From Gilliamella apicola (lineage in GTDB: Bacteria > Pseudomonadota > Gammaproteobacteria > Enterobacterales > Orbaceae), in contig NZ_QGLP01000005.1 in assembly GCF_003202915.1 (NCBI RefSeq), positions 889,737 to 953,736 of the forward strand: 64,000 bases of DNA. The letters are read 5' to 3'. This document shows, in pieces, positions 19,980 to 28,788 of this stretch. The position numbers were made by a program, and so were the translations under genes. Below the pieces are notes generated by a model, which saw nothing but the letters and a program-made list of their open reading frames with translations, searched no databases and was not told the origin of the DNA. The stretch's first letter is position 1; each line of letters begins with the position of its first letter.

Positions 19980-20543
19980 TTACCATGCACGCGGGATAAA
20001 GTCAAAGTCCCAAGAAACTTCGATTGGTTTAGACCAGAAACGACCTTCAACCCCAGTTTCTTTATCTACATGTAATAAATAACCTTGTTTTTCAGGGTTT
20101 TCAATAGTAAAGGTGACTTTATATTTACCAGCTCCATCTAATTTAATATTGTTACCATAGTGAGGACCGTCAGATGCATTCATTGGCATAAATGTACCTT
20201 CAATAGCTTTATCACTGCCTTCTTTTTGGATTTTATATTTTACAGTTAAGTAAGGTACAAAATCACCAGCACCAAAACCTAATTTATTACCTTCAGCAGC
20301 TGAAATATCAGCTTCGATATGCATATCAGATTTAGACGCAGGTAAGCCACCCATACCGGCAGGTTCCATATCAACAGGTTGGAAGTAAACCGCACCGATA
20401 TGTAAAGGACCAACTGTTACTTCATCACCGATTGGGAACTCTTCAAAACCTTTTTCTTCTCCTGGTGCCGGTGCAGCAGCATAGGCCATAGATGAAAGTG
20501 CAAGTATTGATGAAATACCCGCAGAGATTAATAATTTTTTCAT
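19980..20543 (-). CDS. fetP: periplasmic iron/copper-binding protein FetP (P19/Tp34 family)
   Basis: 187 residues with a signal peptide (1-22, cleaved after AYA). The P19 fold motifs are visible: VGPLHIGAVYFQPVDM, then SDMHIEADISA supplying Met/His/Glu ligands, then a His in the HVDKE region near the end. Known members bind Cu2+ and Fe2+ in the periplasm and assist the FTR1-type permease FetM, which is encoded immediately upstream. The conserved His-x-Gly and Met-His-Ile-Glu ligands are intact. A 134-bp gap separates it from fetM. Confidence 0.92.
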   Translation of the reverse strand: MKKLLISAGISSILALSSMAYAAAPAPGEEKGFEEFPIGDEVTVGPLHIGAVYFQPVDMEPAGMGGLPASKSDMHIEADISAAEGNKLGFGAGDFVPYLTVKYKIQKEGSDKAIEGTFMPMNASDGPHYGNNIKLDGAGKYKVTFTIENPEKQGYLLHVDKETGVEGRFWSKPIEVSWDFDFIPRAW

Positions 20544-20677
20544 TGAAACTCCTTAATTTTATTTTAACAAATAGTTTTATATTTCAATAATTAATCAATA
20601 AAATAATGATCAATTAATCACAATTACTACCAAATTTTTAATTACAGTTTGATTTAAGAACGAATCATTTAATGTAA

Positions 20678-21886
20678 TCAATTTAAATTATCTGTTGTAT
20701 TTTTAATAGTATGTCTTCGGTAATAGATAACTGACAAAATCACCACCACGACCATAAACAATTGTGGAATTAATGTTTCTAAAGTTGGATATATACCTAG
20801 AATTTCCACTGAATGAACAAAATCGACCGGTGTAACAGGAATGATATCCGCTTCTTGTAACTCTTTTACACCGCCACCGGCAAAAGCGATCGCCATTAGA
20901 TACATTAATGCACTGGTACAAATAAAGAACGGTCTGAGTGGTAATTTAACCGTACCAAAACGGATAATCACAAAGACAAAGGCTAAAACAATTGTACCGA
21001 CACCCAAGCCATACCAAACCATATCCATATGCTCTTTCGCGTCGGCTAGCATAGCTTGATAGAAGATAATGGTTTCCGCACCTTCACGAAATACCGCTAA
21101 AAAGGCTGCAAATCCTAAAGCAAAACTACTACCAGTTGAAACCGCGCTTTGCACCTTACCTTCTACATAATTCTTCCAAGCCTCGGATTCCGACTTAGAC
21201 AACATCCAATTACTAATAAAAAATAGCACCACGGTAGCCAATAACATGGCTCCGCCTTCCATAATTTCTTGATTAGCTCCACTTAACCCCACCACAGTAT
21301 GTAACGCAATCGCCGCTAAAACACTAGCAAACACTGCAAACAAACTGCTTAGATAAACCACTTTAAGCATCGGTTTATTATTGGAACGCACAAGATAAGC
21401 AGAGATAGCTGCAATAACGAGTATCGCTTCCAATCCTTCACGGAAAATAATGATAAACGATGCTAAAAAGACACTCCAACCACTCTCTTTTTTACCATCT
21501 AATTCGTTGGCATCTTCATGTAGCATTTTTAAAATAACGTCAATTTCGGCACGTACTGTCTTATTCGGTGAGTTTTGCGTCATTAAACGTTTTATTTTTG
21601 CGAATTGATATTCGGTGTCTGTACCACGTTTACCTGAAATATATGACATTACTGCTCGCTCAACACCATGTTTTTCATAAAACCCGAAGTAGGCATTGTT
21701 CACGCGGGCTTTAGCACCCTCGATGTCTTTCATAAAATAGATATTGTAGGCATCATTAAGTATGATATCCATTTCATCAATAATTGCATTCCAACTTTCA
21801 TATTTTTTTTCGGTCGCATAAGAAGGGGAACTAAAAATCGCTAAACTTGCAATTAGAAGTACAACTAAAGTTAGATACTTTTTCAC
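20678..21886 (-). CDS. fetM: FTR1-family iron permease FetM
   Basis: 402 residues: signal peptide (1-24), a periplasmic helical extension (about 25-135), then seven membrane helices. Both REGLE-type iron motifs are visible: IIFREGLEAIL near residue 150 and AVFREGAETII near residue 265. FTR1-type proteins import ferric or ferrous iron across the inner membrane. The N-terminal extension and the FetP partner identify the bacterial FetM/cFtr1 branch. Confidence 0.93.
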   Translation of the reverse strand: MKKYLTLVVLLIASLAIFSSPSYATEKKYESWNAIIDEMDIILNDAYNIYFMKDIEGAKARVNNAYFGFYEKHGVERAVMSYISGKRGTDTEYQFAKIKRLMTQNSPNKTVRAEIDVILKMLHEDANELDGKKESGWSVFLASFIIIFREGLEAILVIAAISAYLVRSNNKPMLKVVYLSSLFAVFASVLAAIALHTVVGLSGANQEIMEGGAMLLATVVLFFISNWMLSKSESEAWKNYVEGKVQSAVSTGSSFALGFAAFLAVFREGAETIIFYQAMLADAKEHMDMVWYGLGVGTIVLAFVFVIIRFGTVKLPLRPFFICTSALMYLMAIAFAGGGVKELQEADIIPVTPVDFVHSVEILGIYPTLETLIPQLFMVVVVILSVIYYRRHTIKNTTDNLN

Positions 21887-21897
21887 TTACTGCTCCT

Positions 21898-22524
21898 CTA
21901 TTTTCCTAACAACATTATTCCTATTGGTTTGCTGTTTTCTGGCAATTGCAATGATTGATTAATAAACTCAGGATTGATTGAATGGATATAACGTGTGCTA
22001 AGTTTTAATGCGGCTGCCGATAAATAAACATTTTGACTCATTGCACCAACAGCAATTTGGCTAAAATCATTGGCTTGTTGCGCATCATAATCTTTAAGAC
22101 TATCGCCATCAGAGACAAAAATTAAAATATAAGGAGCACGCTTAGTAAAGTTTTGCTTACCAACTTCACCTCGAATATCTTGCTTATTGATTTCACGAAG
22201 ATAATGACCTTCCCATTCATATACAAAGCTCCCCTTATCACTGGCAACATACAGGCGGACATAAGGTGGCTTACCGCTTGCCATCGGCACAGTCCAACCG
22301 TTTTTACCACGATTTAAGCCACTGGCCGCCCAAAGTACGTTTGAAAGTTCATCGTCTGATAGCATACCAGTTGGGAATCCGCCACCCGGCGTTGAAGTGC
22401 GTTTTTTAAGACTATCAAATAAACCCATACCCTCTTTTTTTTGTGGTGTAGGTAAAGTGACATCTGCATAACAATAGGAAACACAGGATATTAGCAAAAA
22501 AACGGCAAATCTACGTAACAACAT
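21898..22524 (-). CDS. exported nitroreductase-fold protein, first gene of the iron locus
   Basis: 208 residues with a signal peptide (1-19). The motif LSDDELSNVLWAASGLNR and the later VGAMSQNVYLSAAALKLSTR resemble exported nitroreductase/SagB-type flavoproteins (NLWAAxGxNR, GxxxQNxxLxAxxLGL). It would then bind FMN and could reduce ferric iron or ligands in the periplasm; that role is inference from its place at the head of the iron operon. I choose the ATG with GAAAGG 8 nt upstream over a TTG two codons earlier. fetM starts 11 bases after its stop. Confidence 0.7.
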   Translation of the reverse strand: MLLRRFAVFLLISCVSYCYADVTLPTPQKKEGMGLFDSLKKRTSTPGGGFPTGMLSDDELSNVLWAASGLNRGKNGWTVPMASGKPPYVRLYVASDKGSFVYEWEGHYLREINKQDIRGEVGKQNFTKRAPYILIFVSDGDSLKDYDAQQANDFSQIAVGAMSQNVYLSAAALKLSTRYIHSINPEFINQSLQLPENSKPIGIMLLGK

Positions 22525-22599
22525 AGCCAAAACCTTTCATCATTACAAAAATATTTGTTGCTATCTTATTGCTAATGCTTTCAATTATCAATAACAAAC

Positions 22600-22618
22600 A
22601 ATAATTATTATCATTAAT
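22600..22618 (-). promoter_or_regulatory. Fur-box-like operator of the iron locus
   Basis: On the minus strand ATTAATGATAATAATTATT matches the 19-bp Fur consensus (GATAATGATAATCATTATC) at about 15 positions. It lies about 75 bases before the first gene of the iron operon, a normal place for a Fur operator. Confidence 0.6.
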
Positions 22619-22774
22619 GTTATAGCAAATAATCAAATCCTCACCTTAATATTTCCTTAACTAAAATAAATCAATTTATGGACACTTTGCATCAGTCCAA
22701 TTTTTATTTTTCGGCTTAAAAAGTATATACTGATGTGATTTTCCAACTTTAAGTTAAACTGAGTCTATTTCGTT

Positions 22775-24217
22775 ATGCCATTATCGACTTTAATTGTATT
22801 ACCACTATTTATCTTAACTATCACCTTAGCTTCGTTTTTTAAACAAAAAAAATGGCAACTACTTACCATCATCTTAATGACTGTCATCATTGTGATGGAA
22901 CTGACTTCAATTTATTTTAGTGGTGGATTTATTGATTATCAGTTTTACGTCAACTTAAATGTAAATGATATTATTGAAGGTTTATTCATCTTCAAACTAC
23001 AAGCGCTTTTGGTGATAGTCGTCTTTTTAGGATTAGTCTTCATCCTTAGCAAATTAGCTAGCTTATTTCGCAATAAATGTCGATTGCTATGGCGTTTACC
23101 ATTAGCCGTTATCGCCATTGCCTCTATTAGTTATCATAATGGTCCAATTAGTCGCATTTATGAGATCTATCAAGTCACTTGCGCACCAAAAGCAACCTTT
23201 GAACAAGCTTTACAAGCGCTAAACATGAACGATTATGTTGCAAAATCTCAAATTAACAGCCAACAAGGCAAAAATATTATCGTATTATCATTAGAATCTT
23301 TTGAACAAGGATTTTTAGATTTTGCTGATATCACTCCAAATTTAAGACAGCTTAAGCAACAATATACCTTCTTCCCTAATATGCCAATGAGTGCGGGAAG
23401 TACTTGGACCACTGCCTCGATGTACACCTATATGACGGGAGTACCATTTTTAATCGGTGAACACTCTACATCCCCCTTAAAAAACGCCAACTCCACCCAA
23501 TTGGTCACCTTAGGTGATGTTCTAAAACAAGCTGGCTACCAAACTCGTTACGTGATGGCAGGTCCTGAATTTGCAGGCATAGGTCATACTGCGGAAGTGC
23601 TTGGCATGCAAGTTGTATCCGATAAGACCTACCCGGGCAAATACCCGAATGCGCCATTTGGACTATACGACAAAGACATCTTAGAGATCGCCAAACTGCA
23701 AATACAAGAGATGAAAAAGACTGACAAACCTTTTGCTCTTTTTATCTCGACCGTCTCAACTCATGCACCAAATGGTTTTCATGATGATCGCATGACTGCT
23801 GTCATCAGCCCTAAACAAGACAACATGTCTTTTGTGGCTGCATCGCTCGATTACAACTTAGGACAATTTATCGACCAGCTAAAACAGCAAGGCATGCTAG
23901 ACAACACGGTGTTCTACATCTTCCCTGACCATCTAATGATGGGTGCGGGCACTGAAACTGTTAAAAAGTTATCGGAAAAAGAGCGCAAACTCTACTTATT
24001 AACTAATGCGAGTATTGATGATCTTCAAAAATCCCCTAATCAAACCATTTACCAAATCGACTTACCTAGGTTGATTTTAAATGGTGCGCAAATTAAAACC
24101 AATGCAAAATTTTTAACCGACTATTTAATTGCTGAACAGTTCGATAAAAAACAGTTTATTGAACAACATAAAGCAAACATCGCCACTTTAAATAATGCAG
24201 CACAAGAGCAAAAATGA
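22775..24217 (+). CDS. LtaS/OpgB-like sulfatase-fold membrane enzyme
   Basis: 480 residues. About four N-terminal membrane helices (residues 1-130) are followed by a periplasmic alkaline-phosphatase-fold domain. IIVLSLESFEQGF carries the metal-binding Glu, GSTWTTASM the likely catalytic Thr, FISTVSTHAPNGF and YIFPDHLMMG the remaining metal ligands. This layout fits phosphoglycerol or phosphoethanolamine transferases of the LTA-synthase family, which decorate membrane-derived glucans or lipids. The exact donor and acceptor cannot be told. It overlaps the next gene by 4 bases (ATGA). Confidence 0.82.
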   Translation: MPLSTLIVLPLFILTITLASFFKQKKWQLLTIILMTVIIVMELTSIYFSGGFIDYQFYVNLNVNDIIEGLFIFKLQALLVIVVFLGLVFILSKLASLFRNKCRLLWRLPLAVIAIASISYHNGPISRIYEIYQVTCAPKATFEQALQALNMNDYVAKSQINSQQGKNIIVLSLESFEQGFLDFADITPNLRQLKQQYTFFPNMPMSAGSTWTTASMYTYMTGVPFLIGEHSTSPLKNANSTQLVTLGDVLKQAGYQTRYVMAGPEFAGIGHTAEVLGMQVVSDKTYPGKYPNAPFGLYDKDILEIAKLQIQEMKKTDKPFALFISTVSTHAPNGFHDDRMTAVISPKQDNMSFVAASLDYNLGQFIDQLKQQGMLDNTVFYIFPDHLMMGAGTETVKKLSEKERKLYLLTNASIDDLQKSPNQTIYQIDLPRLILNGAQIKTNAKFLTDYLIAEQFDKKQFIEQHKANIATLNNAAQEQK

Positions 24218-24837
24218 ACGTCGATACCTTAATTTTAGTCATCACCATTAGCTGTTTAGGCATGATATCACCCGGACCCGATTTTTTTCTGGTGTTAAAA
24301 AACAGTTTAAGCTACCCGCGAAAAATGGCATTAATGACCTGTTTAGGGGTAATTAGCGCCATCGCCATTCATATGTGTTATTGTGTGGCCGGCATTGCCA
24401 TGTTAATTAGTGCCACCCCATGGCTTTATAACACCTTACGTTATGCCGGCGCCGCTTATTTGTTATGGATAGGTATTAAAGCCTTACTAGCTAAGAGTAG
24501 TGGCACCACCTATGTCACCAAGCAGACTCAAGCGATTAATGTCACGGCTAAAAAAGCGTTTATGCAAGGATTGTTATGTAACATACTAAACCCGAAAGCG
24601 ACGCTGTTTTTTTTGGCTATCTTCACCCAACTTCTGAATGCTAACTCAACCATGATGGATAAATTTATGGTTGCGTCTATCATTTGGCTTGAAGCCTTAC
24701 TTTGGTGGCCATTGGTCGTATTTATCTTCCAGACCCAAGTCGTCCAACGTCGATACTTTAAATTGCAAGCGGTTATTGATAAGTTATTAGGGGTGATATT
24801 GATTGTACTTGGGGTTAAAGTGGCGTTAGGGTTTTAA
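24214..24837 (+). CDS. LysE/RhtB-family amino-acid exporter
   Basis: 207 residues with about six membrane helices. CLGMISPGPDFFLVLKNSL is the LysE/RhtB N-terminal signature, and ILNPKATLFFLAIF is the second conserved motif. Such proteins export amino acids (threonine, homoserine, leucine types). It is translationally coupled to the sulfatase-fold gene by an ATGA overlap; why the two are linked is not evident. Confidence 0.9.
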   Translation: MNVDTLILVITISCLGMISPGPDFFLVLKNSLSYPRKMALMTCLGVISAIAIHMCYCVAGIAMLISATPWLYNTLRYAGAAYLLWIGIKALLAKSSGTTYVTKQTQAINVTAKKAFMQGLLCNILNPKATLFFLAIFTQLLNANSTMMDKFMVASIIWLEALLWWPLVVFIFQTQVVQRRYFKLQAVIDKLLGVILIVLGVKVALGF

Positions 24838-24840
24838 GGA

Positions 24841-24868
24841 GTTGAGAAAAACTGTCGCTCAACTTTTT
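24841..24868 (+). terminator. terminator after the LysE gene
   Basis: GTTGAG / CTCAAC stem with an 11-base loop, followed at once by TTTTT. It begins four bases after the stop codon. Confidence 0.75.
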
Positions 24869-25174
24869 AGTGACTAGCGTTCAGATATTTAATTCTTTGC
24901 TAACTATATTCCCAACTTAGACAACAACTAGCACAGGGGGGGTTACACAAACCTTCTGTACATATTATCAATATCGTCCTGATACTCATCTGGTCAATAC
25001 CATCTTTACTATGTACAGATGTTCAAATTCTTTGCAGAAAAATTTGTCCATGCACTGACCATGCAAAGCAATGCACGCTAGGCTTGTTAAGAAAATAGGA
25101 ATTTAGCATTTACACTTAGTCGTTATTGGCCAAATTTTGCTGTTCAAAATCCCATTCTTCAAATTATTTATCAA
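24869..25174. other. intergenic region, nothing recognised
   Basis: About 300 bases between the LysE terminator and the fossil CRISPR repeats. No coherent reading frame or known element seen on either strand. Confidence 0.4.
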
Positions 25175-25382
25175 ATGGAACTCTGCCTACACGGCATAAA
25201 TCCGATTCAACATCATATCAGCATGAAATGAGTATTTTTAAACGGCCTATGCGCTAGTGAACGCGCTACTAGTTTATTAATATCTACGCTTTCATTACTA
25301 AACTACCTGCACGGCATAAATCTCAACTAAATACCATCCTCCATCTTTTTCGTATTTTTAAACTGCCTACACTGTAATAAAC
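25175..25382 (-). CRISPR. fossil type I-F CRISPR array (4 degenerate repeats)
   Basis: Four 28-bp degenerate repeats at 25175, 25235, 25295 and 25355, in exact 60-bp register, leave three 32-bp spacers. All keep part of the core CTGCCTACACGGCA. Repeats 2 and 4 end GTGAAC and ATAAAC, closer to the canonical I-F repeat end GTGAAC than the intact array at 26 kb, which ends ATAAATC. The perfect register shows it is a real old array rather than chance similarity. Confidence 0.8.
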
Positions 25383-25432
25383 ACATTATACCCTCACCAG
25401 CGAGTTTGAATTGCTTTTGGGGCAATAGATGA

Positions 25433-25894
25433 TTATTTTATTCTTGTGCACAGACCTTCTGCGTTTGTTTTATATACATATCTATTTTTGTTATCAGTAT
25501 CTCTTTCCATTAAAAAAAATTCTTCCTTAATGAAGTATTGATTATCACTTTTTTTAGTCATTAATGTTGTAACTTTTAATGAGCGAAATCCATCGTCACG
25601 AATAACATCAGTTTTACCCGTATATCTATTATCTAGATCTATGTATACCCAATCTTTAGAATTATCTTTTTTTGAGTATAGTTTACCTTGGTCTAATTTA
25701 TATTCCTTTACAAAAATAATTTCACCATCTTTTGCATAATCAGAAAGTTTTCCATTCTCATTTTTAGCAAAGAATTTTTTTAATTTACAATCCCACTTTC
25801 CAACCAAAAACTCATTAGTAACTTTACCACCACTATCATCATCACAGCCAGACAATGCTAAGCAAACTAAACACAACAACGCTATTCTTTTCAT
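25433..25894 (-). CDS. putative lipoprotein, unknown
   Basis: 153 residues with a type II signal peptide: MKRIALLCLVCLALSGC, lipobox LSGC with Cys17, followed by Asp-Asp-Asp, which in enterobacteria favours inner-membrane retention. The rest is a lysine-rich beta-type domain with VGKWDCKLKKFF near residue 31, lipocalin-like in feel but not identified. It lies between the fossil and intact CRISPR arrays, where cas genes might have stood. Confidence 0.7.
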   Translation of the reverse strand: MKRIALLCLVCLALSGCDDDSGGKVTNEFLVGKWDCKLKKFFAKNENGKLSDYAKDGEIIFVKEYKLDQGKLYSKKDNSKDWVYIDLDNRYTGKTDVIRDDGFRSLKVTTLMTKKSDNQYFIKEEFFLMERDTDNKNRYVYKTNAEGLCTRIK

Positions 25895-25946
25895 ACCCTC
25901 TCCTTTTTAAGTAATGGTAGGTTATTTAAAATATTTGAGCAATAAA

Positions 25947-25966
25947 AAACCGCCCTAGAGCGGTTT
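25947..25966 (-). terminator. terminator downstream of the CRISPR array transcript
   Basis: Minus-strand stem AAACCGC / GCGGTTT with a CTCTAGG-type loop, followed by TTTATT. The array is expected to be transcribed on the minus strand and would end here; it also insulates the lipoprotein gene. Confidence 0.8.
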
Positions 25967-26043
25967 ATCAGGATTTTGATTGTGAATAGCTAGCTTCCTT
26001 CAGCAGAGAAGATGATTTAGGAATTAGCGTTTGGAACGGTATC

Positions 26044-26551
26044 TTTTTAAACTGCCTACACGGCATAAATCTTTCTGGAAAAATTCGGCATGCCAACGGC
26101 AGTTTTCTAAACTGCCTACACGGCATAAATCTAGGAGGCGTATCAACTAGCGCTCATACAAAATTTCTAAACTGCCTACACGGCATAAATCGACAATGAA
26201 TTTGTCCGATTGGCGCATGCTGATTTCTAAACTGCCTACACGGCATAAATCTAACACAGTTAAATCGAAATCTTGAATCCAGATTTCTAAACTGCCTACA
26301 CGGCATAAATCCTAAAGCGAGTTAATCACTGCTCGCTCGGACATTTCTAAACTGCCTACACGGCATAAATCCAGTTGTTTCTGTTGAATCGGTGCGTCAG
26401 CAATTTCTAAACTGCCTACACGGCATAAATCGTTGATCCTTTTGTTTCTCCTCAAACTGGGGATTTCTAAACTGCCTACACGGCATAAATCTACCGAATC
26501 TACGTGTGATAACTCGTGACGCTTTTCTAAACTGCCTACACGGCATAAATC
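26044..26551 (-). CRISPR. type I-F-like CRISPR array, 9 repeats and 8 spacers
   Basis: Nine 28-bp repeats at exact 60-bp steps from 26044 to 26524, with 32-bp spacers, the classic I-F geometry. Plus-strand repeats read TTTCTAAACTGCC, TACACGGCA, TAAATC; the minus strand gives GATTTATGCCGTGTAGGCAG plus TTTAGAAA, matching the I-F hairpin GTTCACTGCC...GGCAG...TTAGAAA. The copy at 26044 has one change (TTTTTAAA), the usual trailer-end decay, so the leader should be at the right. No cas gene is in the window. Confidence 0.95.
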
Positions 26552-27048
26552 TAGAACCAGTCATACTATAAATCTTGTTTGCAAAAAGACAAAGAGTAAT
26601 TTTAGTCATAAAAACCCTTTTTTAAATCATTTTCTAATATGTTGATTTTTAATGTTTTTATTTTTGTTCAAAAAAAAGGGTTAGCCATAGGGTATTTTCG
26701 GTTTCAAAATTAAGATCCTCAACTTTTTTACACAAGGTGTTTATTGGCTAGTGTATACTTCTGTAAAAGTAGATATCGATTTATTTTTTGCGGCTTTTCA
26801 ATCAGGACAACCAATAATCATCGCATTTTATCAATTAAAAATTTATACCGAATTTATTTACGCTACTTCTAGTAATAAACGCTTATTACTTTCTACCCTT
26901 TTTCTAATTAATTTTCTAGTTTTTGCTTTTTATTCTAAAAGCCTTTTGAATATTGGATAGTTAATTGTTAGACTAGTTATAATTCGATTAATAAAATCGG
27001 TTGGTCGATTAAAATATTTTAAGTTTTAAATCAATGGGCGATTGAAAA
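26552..27048. other. probable CRISPR leader and kdsD upstream region
   Basis: AT-rich. The first about 150 bases after the last repeat should hold the leader. An inverted repeat AACCCTTTTTT (about 26608) / AAAAAAAGGGTT (about 26674) flanks a 55-base AT-rich segment. No cas remnant was found. A weak 69-codon plus-strand frame (26751-26960) has no ribosome site and I do not call it. Confidence 0.45.
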
Positions 27049-28011
27049 ATGGATAAATTGTTACAATATGGTCGAGAGTTACTTGAACTTGAGCTTCATG
27101 AGGCACAGAAATTGCCGGCTCGGCTTGGCAAGGATTTTGTTAAGGCTTGTCAGTTAATTTTGTCAACCAAAGGCAAAGTTGTGGTGTCAGGTATTGGTAA
27201 ATCTGGGCATATTGGTAAAAAGATAGCTGCATCATTAGCCAGTACAGGTAGCCCCGCATTTTTTATGCATCCTTCCGAGGCATTACATGGTGATTTAGGT
27301 ATGGTAACCGAAAACGATATAGTGATTTTAATTTCTTATTCAGGACGAGCTAAGGAGTTTCAATTTATCTTACCGATCCTTGCAGAGATGAATATTCCAG
27401 TTATCGCCATTACTGGTGGGCTTGATTCACCGTTAGCCTTAGCCGCACAAGCGGTGTTGGACATTTCAATCGAAAAGGAAGCTTGCCCAATGGGACTAGC
27501 ACCAACTTCTAGTTCAACTAATACGTTATTAATGGGGGATGCACTAGCCATTGCGGTTATGCGAGCTCGTGGTTTTAAGGAAGAAGATTTTGCTCGTTCC
27601 CATCCTGCTGGCAGTTTAGGTGCAAAATTATTAAATCATGTAAAAGACATTATGCGTAAGGGAGATTTAATTCCTAGCGTTCCACAATCGGCAACGGTAC
27701 TTGATGCGATGTTAGAATTAAGTCGAACCGGTGTAGGATTGGTTGCAATATGTCAAGACGGTAATAAAATAGTCGGTGTTTTTACTGATGGAGATTTACG
27801 CCGTTTGTTATTAAAACATGGTACACTACAAGATAAGATTATCGATGTGATGACAAGTCCTGGATATCAAATACCTGAAACTTGGAAAGCAGTCGAGGCT
27901 TTAAAATCATTTAACGATCATAACATCACAGCTGCACCAGTGGTAAATAACCACGGCGAATTAGTTGGTGCACTGAATATTCATGATCTGCATCAAGCGG
28001 GTATTGGTTAA
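27049..28011 (+). CDS. kdsD: D-arabinose 5-phosphate isomerase KdsD/GutQ
   Basis: 320 residues. Interconverts ribulose-5-phosphate and arabinose-5-phosphate, the first step to KDO for lipopolysaccharide, in the cytoplasm. The SIS domain (about 35-180) has GIGKSGHIGKKIAASLASTG, the metal/substrate His in HPSEALHGDLGM, and SARSHPAGSLG-like RSHPAGSLGAKLL; two CBS domains follow (about 205-320). It stands alone upstream of aroK, outside the usual lpt/kds cluster, so GutQ-type naming is possible. Confidence 0.93.
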   Translation: MDKLLQYGRELLELELHEAQKLPARLGKDFVKACQLILSTKGKVVVSGIGKSGHIGKKIAASLASTGSPAFFMHPSEALHGDLGMVTENDIVILISYSGRAKEFQFILPILAEMNIPVIAITGGLDSPLALAAQAVLDISIEKEACPMGLAPTSSSTNTLLMGDALAIAVMRARGFKEEDFARSHPAGSLGAKLLNHVKDIMRKGDLIPSVPQSATVLDAMLELSRTGVGLVAICQDGNKIVGVFTDGDLRRLLLKHGTLQDKIIDVMTSPGYQIPETWKAVEALKSFNDHNITAAPVVNNHGELVGALNIHDLHQAGIG

Positions 28012-28199
28012 ACGATTAGTAAATACCTGTTGCAAAAAGGGGCTATCTATTGAGATAATTACCGACCTAAATTTTTGTCGTTAGACGGAGATCCAAGTAA
28101 GTTACACAATTCAGTACTGAAATGATTGATTAATCATTTCGTTATAAATTGATATTGTGTTGTAAATTTTAACCAAAATTAATAGATGATGAAATTACA

Positions 28200-28721
28200 A
28201 TGGCAGAAAAGCGAAATATCTTTCTAATTGGCCCAATGGGGGCAGGAAAAAGCACAATAGGCCGACAAATTGCACAACAGCTAGGTATGGAATTTTTTGA
28301 CTCTGACCAAGAGATTGAAAAACGCACCGGCGCAGATATAGCATGGATTTTTGATTTAGAAGGTGAAGACGGATTCCGAGCCAGAGAGGAAAAAGTCATT
28401 AACGAATTGACTGAAAAACAAGGAGTAGTACTTGCAACCGGTGGTGGTTCGGTTTTATCTAAAGAGACGCGTAACCGTTTATCAGCACGAGGTATTGTAG
28501 TTTACTTAGAGACTACAATTGAAAAACAGATGGCAAGAACCCAAAAAGATAAGCGTCGTCCTTTATTACAAGGTGGTAATACCCCCCGTGAACTTTATGA
28601 AGAATTAGCCGAAGAGCGTGATCCTCTTTATGAAGAAATCGCTGATATTACGATTAAGACTGATGAGCAAAGCGCTAAAGGCGTTGCTGGATATATCATT
28701 GAAAAAATAGAACAAATCTAA
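28200..28721 (+). CDS. aroK: shikimate kinase I
   Basis: 173 residues. Phosphorylates shikimate in aromatic amino-acid synthesis. Walker [13 protein letters not shown] at residues 10-21, shikimate contacts in [15 protein letters not shown] and [20 protein letters not shown], and lid RRPLL. The neighbour aroB, which normally separates aroK from damX in enterobacteria, is absent here. Confidence 0.96.
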   Translation: MAEKRNIFLIGPMGAGKSTIGRQIAQQLGMEFFDSDQEIEKRTGADIAWIFDLEGEDGFRAREEKVINELTEKQGVVLATGGGSVLSKETRNRLSARGIVVYLETTIEKQMARTQKDKRRPLLQGGNTPRELYEELAEERDPLYEEIADITIKTDEQSAKGVAGYIIEKIEQI

Positions 28722-28788
28722 AAGTTTCAATTTTTTCAAATCAGCTAACCATAAAGCAATCAACCTTTTGATAGGTTAAGGAGTTAAC

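Noticed and set aside
26397..26609. Minus-strand 70-codon frame with repeated FMPCRQFRN
   Set aside because: It is the translation of three CRISPR repeats and their spacers; the repetition explains the open frame.
26751..26960. 69-codon plus-strand frame before kdsD
   Set aside because: No ribosome site, no recognisable domain, near the probable CRISPR leader; composition is that of random AT-rich DNA.
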